Origin: Campylobacter gastrosuis
GTDB taxonomy: Bacteria; Campylobacterota; Campylobacteria; Campylobacterales; Campylobacteraceae
NCBI RefSeq assembly: GCF_030249845.1
Contig: NZ_JANURM010000002.1
Span: 186,001 to 250,000 of the forward strand
Length of the DNA: 64,000 nucleotides
Direction of reading: 5' to 3'
Shown: one piece after another, positions 58,054-64,000 of the stretch
Layout of the letters: every line of letters begins with the position of its first letter
How positions within the stretch are numbered: the stretch's first letter is position 1
The notes under the pieces: model-generated
The model's database searches: none
The model's input: only the letters and a program-made list of their open reading frames with translations
Told to the model about the DNA's origin: nothing
Made by a program: the position numbers and the translations under genes

Positions 58054-59026
58054 AGGCACAATATCTGCAAATGTAGATTATTTAAAAGAGATTTTTAAAA
58101 TTTCAAAATTAAAAGCTGTAATTTCATTGCCAAGAGATTTATTTTATACGGTTGGTGCAGATACTTGCATTATTGTATTACACAAAAATGGCTCAAATAC
58201 AAACAATGAAACACTATTAATAAACTGCCTAGATGATGGTTTTGAAGTATCAAATGAAGCAAGAGTAGATAATTTCGATAAATGGTCAGATATAGAAAAA
58301 GAAATTTTAAATGCTTATCGTGGCAAATATAATGAATTTAGAGCTATTAAGAAAAAACTAAATGCAAATGATGAATTGTTGTTTGAAGCTTACAGCTCAC
58401 ACAGACCAGTTGATATTGAGAAATCTACATTTCAAAAATATATCAGAGAGTATGTGAGTGCAAAAATTTTATGCGGAAAATCTTTGGAAGCTTCTAATAT
58501 TAATACAACAAAAATCATACAAGAGCCTTTTGCTTTTGAGCGTTTTTTAATAAGCAATTTGATTTATAAAGTCAAAAAAGGAAGAGAAAAATCAATAGAT
58601 AGAAAGATAGAAAATAAATATGAAGATGGCGGAATTCCACTTGTTGTAGCTAAAAAAGACAATAATGGAATTGGCGGACTTAGACAAAATCCTATTGAAA
58701 TTTACAATGACAAAATATGTATAATTTGTGGTGGCGATGGCGGTGGTGGCAAAACATATTATTTAGAATATGATTTTTGTGCTACAAATTTTGCATTAAT
58801 ATGCTCTTTTTCTAAACATCTATCAGATATTAGCAAATACGCCAAATTTTATATTAGTGTTTTAATTTCTGAAAGACTATTTAAAACAATAGGACACGGA
58901 CAAACTATTTCTGATGTGCCAAAAGAAACTACAATAAAACTACCAGTAAAAAATAACAAAAACGAACTTGATTTTGAGTATATGGAGAATTTTATAAAGC
59001 AATTTGAAATTTCAAAATATATGTAG
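57980..59026 (+). CDS. Type IIG-like restriction-modification enzyme, C-terminal part with target-recognition domain
   Basis: The +1 frame continues the methylase from the poly-G tract: VLVSILPKPSVKGTISANVDYLKEIF, then LPRDLFYTVGADTCIIVLHKNG, typical of N6-adenine methylases after motif IV. From about 58500 a type I HsdS-like specificity domain follows (EPFAFERFLISNLIYKVKKGR, GGIPLVVAKKDNNGIGGL) ending LDFEYMENFIKQFEISKYM. It has no convincing start or ribosome-binding site of its own, so it is translated only if the G tract changes length. The span given starts at an in-frame TTG; the true join is at 58011-58019. Confidence 0.75.
   Translation: MFTKHYSIWQWGGVLVSILPKPSVKGTISANVDYLKEIFKISKLKAVISLPRDLFYTVGADTCIIVLHKNGSNTNNETLLINCLDDGFEVSNEARVDNFDKWSDIEKEILNAYRGKYNEFRAIKKKLNANDELLFEAYSSHRPVDIEKSTFQKYIREYVSAKILCGKSLEASNINTTKIIQEPFAFERFLISNLIYKVKKGREKSIDRKIENKYEDGGIPLVVAKKDNNGIGGLRQNPIEIYNDKICIICGGDGGGGKTYYLEYDFCATNFALICSFSKHLSDISKYAKFYISVLISERLFKTIGHGQTISDVPKETTIKLPVKNNKNELDFEYMENFIKQFEISKYM
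58011..58019 (+). repeat. Poly-G tract (nine G), phase-variation switch
   Basis: Nine consecutive G lie within the methylase coding sequence; the longest other run I noticed in the window is five. Eight or eleven G would fuse the two reading frames; nine stops the protein at 58053. Homopolymeric G tracts switch surface and restriction genes in Campylobacter by slipped-strand replication. Confidence 0.9.
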
Positions 59027-59056
59027 TTTTTAAGTTTTTGCAATCACGTTTAAGCC

Positions 59057-59082
59057 AATTTAGGGGCAAAAGCCCCTAAATT
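59057..59082. terminator. Bidirectional terminator
   Basis: AATTTAGGGGC, four A, GCCCCTAAATT: an 11-bp perfect stem between the restriction-modification gene and the convergent chemoreceptor gene. The same GGGGC/AATTTA motif forms the sodC terminator. Confidence 0.75.
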
Positions 59083-60348
59083 TTAGTGTTTAACCTCTTC
59101 AACCATTAGGTTGTAAAGTTTAAAGATATTTGAGCTGATAGCTTCAACACGTGCGAATTTATCGGCGATTAGGTTTATATTTGACTTATCGTAGCCGTTC
59201 TTGTTGATTTTTACTATCTCCTCAACAACGCCATTAAACTCGCTAACAAGCGGTCTTAAAGCATTATAAGATGGAGTTTGCTTAAACTTCTCAGCACACT
59301 CATTCTCATACCACTGGCTAAAATTATGAGCCATCTCTTGCATTACTTCAATGCTAGTTCGCTCATTTATCACATCAGCATAAGCCTTGGTTTTATAGAT
59401 GATTTGTGAAATTTTAGCGATTATGCTAAATGTTTTATTTTCAACATATTTTGAAGTTAGAGCCGTAGTTTTGGCGTCCTCGTTAAATTTAATAAGCGTG
59501 TTTTTAAACATCTCAACGCTTACGTTTGCCGCCTGTGCTATGCGGTTTATTTCATCCGAGTTGTGGCTTATCTCTTTTGTTTCTTGCTGTAAAGTCTGAA
59601 TGCTAATACTTATCTCACTCGTAGCTTTTTGCGTATTTTCAGCTAGTTTTCGCACTTCATCAGCCACGACAGCAAAGCCCCTGCCGTGCTCGCCAGCACG
59701 TGCCGCCTCAATGGCAGCATTAAGTGCTAGCAGATTTGTCTGCTCAGCAATATCCTTAATAAGCCCAACAACCGATGAAATTTCATCAGTCCTTGAAGTT
59801 AGCGTGTGAATTGCGTGAGCTGAATTGTTTATTAAATTTTCAAGCGATGACATATTTTGGCTTAAATCCTGCATATTTTTTAGCGTTTCATTTGCAGTAT
59901 TTGAGGTTTCTTCTGCGATATTTGCCATATTTGTCAGGTTTAAAATGCTTGCGTTTAGGTCGTTTTGCACCTCTTCAATGCCGTTACTACCATTGCCAAG
60001 AGAGCCAAATTTCTCAGATAAAATACCCCTAGTTTTGCCCTTTTGTCCAGCCTTTATCCCCTCAACACCATCGCTCATAAACACAGCATTTGTCTTAAAA
60101 AGCCCCCTAAATCCCTCAACAAAGATATTTCTATATCCCACACCCTCTTCTGCTTTGCTAACACAAGTCGCCATTTCACGCTGTAATGCTTCAATCTGAT
60201 CAAGCAAATCATTAATCCCAAGTGCAATCTCGCCCATTGGGTCTTTTGGGTCTGGATTGATGATACGTGGCTCTAAAATTCCATTTCTAGCCGCCTTAAT
60301 AACGTTTAAAATCTCTTCGTAATTTACCTTTTTTTTACTACCAAACAT
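59083..60348 (-). CDS. Soluble chemoreceptor with degenerate CZB domain
   Basis: A 421-residue methyl-accepting chemotaxis protein with no membrane segment. The N-terminal 130 residues form a HAMP-like or linker region. The signalling hairpin holds [38 protein letters not shown]. The C-terminal 120 residues follow a CZB zinc-binding domain ([23 protein letters not shown]) but the usual zinc His and Cys residues are missing apart from one His. It follows a PAS protein by 9 bases, suggesting a CetA/CetB-like energy-taxis pair. A terminator lies after it. Confidence 0.85.
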   Translation of the reverse strand: MFGSKKKVNYEEILNVIKAARNGILEPRIINPDPKDPMGEIALGINDLLDQIEALQREMATCVSKAEEGVGYRNIFVEGFRGLFKTNAVFMSDGVEGIKAGQKGKTRGILSEKFGSLGNGSNGIEEVQNDLNASILNLTNMANIAEETSNTANETLKNMQDLSQNMSSLENLINNSAHAIHTLTSRTDEISSVVGLIKDIAEQTNLLALNAAIEAARAGEHGRGFAVVADEVRKLAENTQKATSEISISIQTLQQETKEISHNSDEINRIAQAANVSVEMFKNTLIKFNEDAKTTALTSKYVENKTFSIIAKISQIIYKTKAYADVINERTSIEVMQEMAHNFSQWYENECAEKFKQTPSYNALRPLVSEFNGVVEEIVKINKNGYDKSNINLIADKFARVEAISSNIFKLYNLMVEEVKH

Positions 60349-60357
60349 AAAGACCCC

Positions 60358-60864
60358 TTACATTCTTTGTAAGCTATTTACAAACTCATCATAGCTTATA
60401 TTTTTCTCTTTTAAAATTTCATCTAAAAGCCTAGATGATGCCTCAACACCGCCACTTCTCTCGGCTGATAATAGCCTTTCATAAAGTGGTTTTATCACTT
60501 CAAGCGCCTTTGGATTTGGCTTACGGCGGACTGAATAGTAGCCAACGATAGCGCCATTTTCATTAAGCGAGGCGGTGATATTTGCAAAAACCCAGTAAAA
60601 TGAGCCGTCAAAGCTACGATTTTTCACATAGGCAAAAATTTCTTGTTTGTTTTTAATTCGCTCCCAAAGTAGCTTAAAGATAAGTCTAGGCATATCTGGG
60701 TGGCGGACAATGTTGTGAGGTTTGCCAATTAGCTCATCGCCCCTAGCCCCCACAATCTCAATAAATGGTATGTTACAATAGGTTATCTTGCCTGTTGTGT
60801 CGGTCTTTGAAACCAAAAAGGCACTCTCGCTAACCTGTCGTTCAACGTTTGTAGCATTTGACAT
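60358..60864 (-). CDS. PAS-domain signal protein, CetB/Aer-like
   Basis: A 168-residue cytosolic PAS protein. The PAS core (about 18-125) includes KITYCNIPFIEIVGARGDELIGKPHNIVRHPDMPRLIF, and the SFDGSFYWVFANITASLNENGAIVGYYSVRRKP strand block; this is the FAD-binding PAS of Aer and Campylobacter CetB. In C. jejuni CetB couples with the CetA receptor for energy taxis. Here the partner receptor is soluble. It lies 17 bases after the gspF-like gene and 9 before the receptor. Confidence 0.88.
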   Translation of the reverse strand: MSNATNVERQVSESAFLVSKTDTTGKITYCNIPFIEIVGARGDELIGKPHNIVRHPDMPRLIFKLLWERIKNKQEIFAYVKNRSFDGSFYWVFANITASLNENGAIVGYYSVRRKPNPKALEVIKPLYERLLSAERSGGVEASSRLLDEILKEKNISYDEFVNSLQRM

Positions 60865-60881
60865 TTTCTACCCTTTAAATT

Positions 60882-62126
60882 TTAGTTTTTAACGGCTTGT
60901 GCCATATCCCACATAGGCATAAATATGCCAAGTGCCAAAAATGTAACCATAACCGCTAAAACGGCTAATAAAATCGGCTCAATATATGTTGAGATATTGT
61001 CTATTATATCATTAAATTTCATTTTATAATAGTCCGTAACCTTTTCAAGCATCGCATCAAGGCTACCACTTTGCTCGCCAGCATTTATCATCTGTAAAAG
61101 CATACTCTCATAAAGCTCGGTATCTTTAAAGCTCTCTGTCAAACTCACGCCACGACCGACTAGAATTTTAACACTTGAAAGCTTCTTTTTAAGCTCCTCA
61201 TTTGTAACGGTTAAAACCGCTGTATCAAGGGCTTCTGCTATCGGGATACCAGCACGGACAAGCTCGGCAAAGACTAGGTTAAAACGGCTAAGGCTTGAAA
61301 AGAATAAGATATTGCCGATTAGATAGACTTTTAGCATATATTTATCAAATTTCTTTTTAAATTCCAAACTTTTATTGTAGGTCTTTTTAACAAAAAATAT
61401 AGTGCCGACAAAAATCGCTAAGATGATTATGCCGTAATTACTTAACGCACTCTCAATGCCAAGAAGCATTTGCGTTGGTAGCGGCAAATTCGCCCCTAAC
61501 TGCTCAAAAATCTCCCTAAATTTTGGCACAACAGAGAGCATCATAATCGCAAACGCAATCACAATAGCGATAATAACGGTGATAGGATAGCGAATGGCTT
61601 TTTTAAATTTCTGCTGATTATCCCACACCTCTTGCATAATTTCAGCTAGTTTTGCAAGGGATTCAGCCATATTACCGGTATTTTCGCCAAGTCTAATCAT
61701 CGCAATCGTAACATCGCCAAACTCATCTTTAAACGCCATAATGGAGTCTGTTAAACTCGCACCCTGATTTAAATCCTCGTTAATTGTGTTAAAAATTTCT
61801 TGCAAACGCTTATCATCTGATGATTTTGCTATCTCTTTAACGCTGTCGTGGATAGAAATTCCCGCATTTGTCATAACGCTAAGTTGGCGGATTGTAGCCA
61901 CTAGCGTTGGCGTTTTTAGCTTTGGCTTAATAACCATTCTCATCATCGTGTCGCCAAATTCGTTGATTCTATCGGCTAGTGGGATATTTGTCGTTTCGCC
62001 GATTTTTACTATCATACCGTAGTTTCTAGCAGCGGCGATGTTTTTTACATCGCTTTTGCTGTTTGCTTTTAGCGTTATCTTTTGGCGTCTGCCATTCTCA
62101 ATATACTCAACATCAAAAAATTTCAT
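60882..62126 (-). CDS. ctsF: Type II secretion/type IV pilus inner-membrane protein (GspF/PilC-like; CtsF)
   Basis: A 414-residue polytopic platform protein. Two GspF repeats are seen, each starting VVATIRQLSVMTNAGISIHDSVKEIA and LVFAELVRAGIPIAEALDTA, with three membrane segments (about 168-190, 215-240, 385-408). In C. jejuni CtsF with CtsE is part of the natural transformation DNA-uptake machine. It overlaps ctsE by 4 bases. Confidence 0.9.
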   Translation of the reverse strand: MKFFDVEYIENGRRQKITLKANSKSDVKNIAAARNYGMIVKIGETTNIPLADRINEFGDTMMRMVIKPKLKTPTLVATIRQLSVMTNAGISIHDSVKEIAKSSDDKRLQEIFNTINEDLNQGASLTDSIMAFKDEFGDVTIAMIRLGENTGNMAESLAKLAEIMQEVWDNQQKFKKAIRYPITVIIAIVIAFAIMMLSVVPKFREIFEQLGANLPLPTQMLLGIESALSNYGIIILAIFVGTIFFVKKTYNKSLEFKKKFDKYMLKVYLIGNILFFSSLSRFNLVFAELVRAGIPIAEALDTAVLTVTNEELKKKLSSVKILVGRGVSLTESFKDTELYESMLLQMINAGEQSGSLDAMLEKVTDYYKMKFNDIIDNISTYIEPILLAVLAVMVTFLALGIFMPMWDMAQAVKN

Positions 62127-63856
62127 ACCTTAGCCACCCTATAAACTTCTTCAATGGTCGTTACGCCACGTGCTGCACGTAAAATTCCATCTTTAAACAT
62201 ATCAATAAAGCCCTCTTCATAGGCTACCTTTTTTATCTCCTCTTTTGAGGCGCCATTTGCGACTAAATTTTGGATATGGTCGCTAACTGGCAAAATTTCG
62301 CTAATCATCTCACGCCCCATATATCCAGTCCTAGCACACATTTCACACCCAACGTGCGTGTAAAACTGATAGCCCTCAGGCAAGAAATGCTCAAAATCCA
62401 CCATAGCACTCTTTGGCGGAGTGATTTTTTGCTTGCAGTGTGGGCAGAGCTTTCTTACTAGCCTTTGAGCCTCAATGCCAACTAAGGCACCGCTAACCAA
62501 ATACGGCTCAATACCCATATCAATGATACGTGGCAGTGCCGAAATGGCGTCATTTGTGTGAAGTGTAGAAAAGACAAGGTGTCCGGTAAGTGCGGCTTGA
62601 ATAGCAATCCTAAGCGTCTCTTGATCCCTGATCTCGCCTATCATTATGATATCTGGATCTTGACGAAGGATTGACCTAAGTGCGGTTGCAAAGCTAAGTC
62701 CGGCTTTTTCATTTACATGGACTTGCTGGATTAAATTTAGCTGATACTCCACTGGGTCTTCAACGGTGATGATTTTTGTATCAATGCTTTTTATATCATT
62801 TAGTGCCGCATAAAGTGTGGTCGTTTTACCGCTACCAGTTGGTCCAGTAACTAAGATAATGCCATAAGGTGCTTTCATTGCCTTTTTAAATTTATTAAAA
62901 TTTTCTGGGTGCATACCTAAATTTTCAAGACTAATAACGACCTTTGACTTATCAAGAATACGCAAAACTATGCTCTCGCCATTTAAAATTGGCAAGGTTG
63001 AGATACGAAAATCATACTCTCTGTCTAAAATTTGTGCTGAAAATCTGCCGTCTTGTGGTTTTCTACGCTCGGCGATATCCATATTTGATAGTAGCTTCAT
63101 ACGGCTAACCATTGGCGGATAGATATCTTTATCAAAGATGAATGTTTCGCTTAAAAGCCCATCAATACGGCTTCTTACGATACAATTTGTCTCTGTTGGC
63201 TCAATGTGAATATCGCTTGCCCTGCTTTGAATACTTGTCTTTAAAATCACCTCAATTAGCTTTAAAATTCCAGAGCTATCGCCACCGCCAGCTGCTGTTG
63301 CCGAGCTTGAAAGCTCTTTTCTAATCTCGGCGACTAAGTCCTTAATGCTCTCATTTAGCTCTAATTTATTTGCGTATTTATCAATCTGTGCTGGGTCGGC
63401 GACTGCGATTTTAACAAGCTTTCGGTTAAATAAATTTTGAACTTTATCCTGTGTGATAACATCAAATGGATTTTTAAACACAATGTGAATACTAATCTCA
63501 TCTTCTTTAACAGGCAAAATTTCAAACTTTCTAATGTTTGCCATACCCGTTTTTTCGGCGATCCTATAATCAATGCTAATCTCATCAAGGTCAAAAAATT
63601 CAAGCTTAAAAGCAGCGGCTATGTGCTGTAAAAATTCCTTAGCATTTAGCCCAAGCTCTTTTACAATGCCATTTATATCAACCCTGCTTCGCCTGTATAA
63701 ATCAGCCACAATTTGCGTAATCTCATCATCGCCTAAAAGTGGCGTGATAAGCTCTAAAAGCGGTCTATCTGACGCGCTAAACTCATCTTTTTGTGCTTGT
63801 GTAATTTTTTGCTGTTCTAGCAAATTTTTAAGTAAAATCTCTTCGCTTGTATTCAT
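62123..63856 (-). CDS. ctsE: GspE/PilB-type secretion ATPase (CtsE)
   Basis: A 577-residue ATPase. The N-terminal T2SSE domain (1-190) is followed by Walker A VTGPTGSGKTTTLYAAL, Walker B DPDIIMIGEIRDQET and the zinc-binding tetracysteine CPHCKQ with CEMC near the C-terminus. It powers pilus-like assembly for DNA uptake in C. jejuni. The ATG at 63856 overlaps the upstream stop by one base (TGATG); the longer TTG start would lie in that gene. Confidence 0.92.
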   Translation of the reverse strand: MNTSEEILLKNLLEQQKITQAQKDEFSASDRPLLELITPLLGDDEITQIVADLYRRSRVDINGIVKELGLNAKEFLQHIAAAFKLEFFDLDEISIDYRIAEKTGMANIRKFEILPVKEDEISIHIVFKNPFDVITQDKVQNLFNRKLVKIAVADPAQIDKYANKLELNESIKDLVAEIRKELSSSATAAGGGDSSGILKLIEVILKTSIQSRASDIHIEPTETNCIVRSRIDGLLSETFIFDKDIYPPMVSRMKLLSNMDIAERRKPQDGRFSAQILDREYDFRISTLPILNGESIVLRILDKSKVVISLENLGMHPENFNKFKKAMKAPYGIILVTGPTGSGKTTTLYAALNDIKSIDTKIITVEDPVEYQLNLIQQVHVNEKAGLSFATALRSILRQDPDIIMIGEIRDQETLRIAIQAALTGHLVFSTLHTNDAISALPRIIDMGIEPYLVSGALVGIEAQRLVRKLCPHCKQKITPPKSAMVDFEHFLPEGYQFYTHVGCEMCARTGYMGREMISEILPVSDHIQNLVANGASKEEIKKVAYEEGFIDMFKDGILRAARGVTTIEEVYRVAKV

Positions 63857-64000
63857 CACCAATACTCAATTTCTGAAACTATGTCATCGTTTTTGTAAAT
63901 TCTTAAAATCAGCCTTTGCACTTCATCGTCGCTTTTGGCTAACTCATAATAAGTATCTGAATTTGGCTCTTTAAAAACATATACATCGCCGTCCTTTTCA
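63856..64000 (-). CDS. C-terminal end of a gene in the CtsX position
   Basis: Only the last 47 codons or so are present: DVYVFKEPNSDTYYELAKSD and then IYKNDDIVSEIEYW before the stop. I do not recognise the sequence. In C. jejuni the gene directly upstream of ctsE is ctsX, needed for transformation, so position suggests CtsX; the rest is outside the window. It overlaps ctsE by one base. Confidence 0.5.
   Translation of the reverse strand, partial: EKDGDVYVFKEPNSDTYYELAKSDDEVQRLILRIYKNDDIVSEIEYW

Noticed and set aside
56806..59026. Interpretation as a simple decayed pseudogene
   Set aside because: The only lesion is one base in a nine-G tract, while all motifs on both sides are intact. Phase variation fits better, though a sequencing error or fixed loss cannot be excluded.
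59399..60199. Plus-strand open frames opposite the chemoreceptor
   Set aside because: The receptor signalling motif on the minus strand is unmistakable; the plus frames are shadows.

Overview
The window is a dense, single-chromosome stretch of a Campylobacter (epsilonproteobacterial) genome. The evidence is gene content and order: divergent htrA and cbpA-hspR-kefB, a hemC/proS/hemA/polyprenyl-synthase cluster, lolA next to secA, the flgI-flgJ-flgM-flgN-flgK operon, flaG-fliD-fliS, a YedE/TusA pair like FdhTU, and Cts-type transformation/secretion genes. Base composition looks richer in GC than C. jejuni, closer to species such as C. concisus or C. mucosalis, but I cannot name the species. Almost every base is coding. 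I see no tRNA, rRNA, insertion sequence, prophage or CRISPR array, and no gene-free gap above 300 bases.

Layout. 1-3.2 kb: the start of htrA (leftward), then the heat-shock operon cbpA-hspR with a KefB-type antiporter, preceded by an HspR-like operator. 3.2-11.3 kb: a long leftward block with tetrapyrrole synthesis (hemA, hemC), proS, a polyprenyl diphosphate synthase, a DUF2018 protein, a HAD phosphatase, fliL and acpS. 11.4-16.1 kb: metY with an AbgT-type transporter, converging on a cation/proton antiporter and a GGDEF-like protein. 16.1-18.1 kb: an ArsRS/CprRS-type two-component system. 18.1-23.3 kb: a Cj0814-like protein probably read by sigma28, a BCCT transporter and a large NlpC/P60 plus M15 cell-wall lipoprotein. 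23.4-27 kb: a Pif1-like helicase, a FliL-like secreted protein and a three-lipoprotein CsgG/DUF4810/DUF799 operon. 27-33 kb: lolA converging on this block, then secA, a LolC/E-type permease, tgt and a metallophosphatase. 33-42 kb: a fused TRAP permease, a gatB-gpsA-nagZ-ndh operon, atpB, a TSUP permease and sodC.

42-53 kb is a flagellar region. flgI-J-M-N-K sits behind a near-perfect sigma54 promoter, with a sigma28-like element before flgM. A divergent YedE/TusA pair and rsmD follow, then flaG-fliD-fliS-fliT-like behind a strong sigma28 promoter. Next comes a J-domain protein with its own sigma54 promoter, which suggests a chaperone timed with flagellar assembly. 53-56.7 kb holds a Pit phosphate transporter, a Ppx/GppA phosphatase, a YqeY protein and a Sel1-like protein.

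56.8-59.0 kb is an AT-rich, probably acquired type IIG-like restriction-modification gene. A run of nine G inside it breaks the reading frame; eight G would restore a 739-residue protein, so it looks phase-variable and OFF here. 59-64 kb holds a soluble chemoreceptor with a decayed CZB domain, a CetB-like PAS protein, and the GspF/GspE-type proteins (CtsF, CtsE) with the end of a CtsX-position gene.
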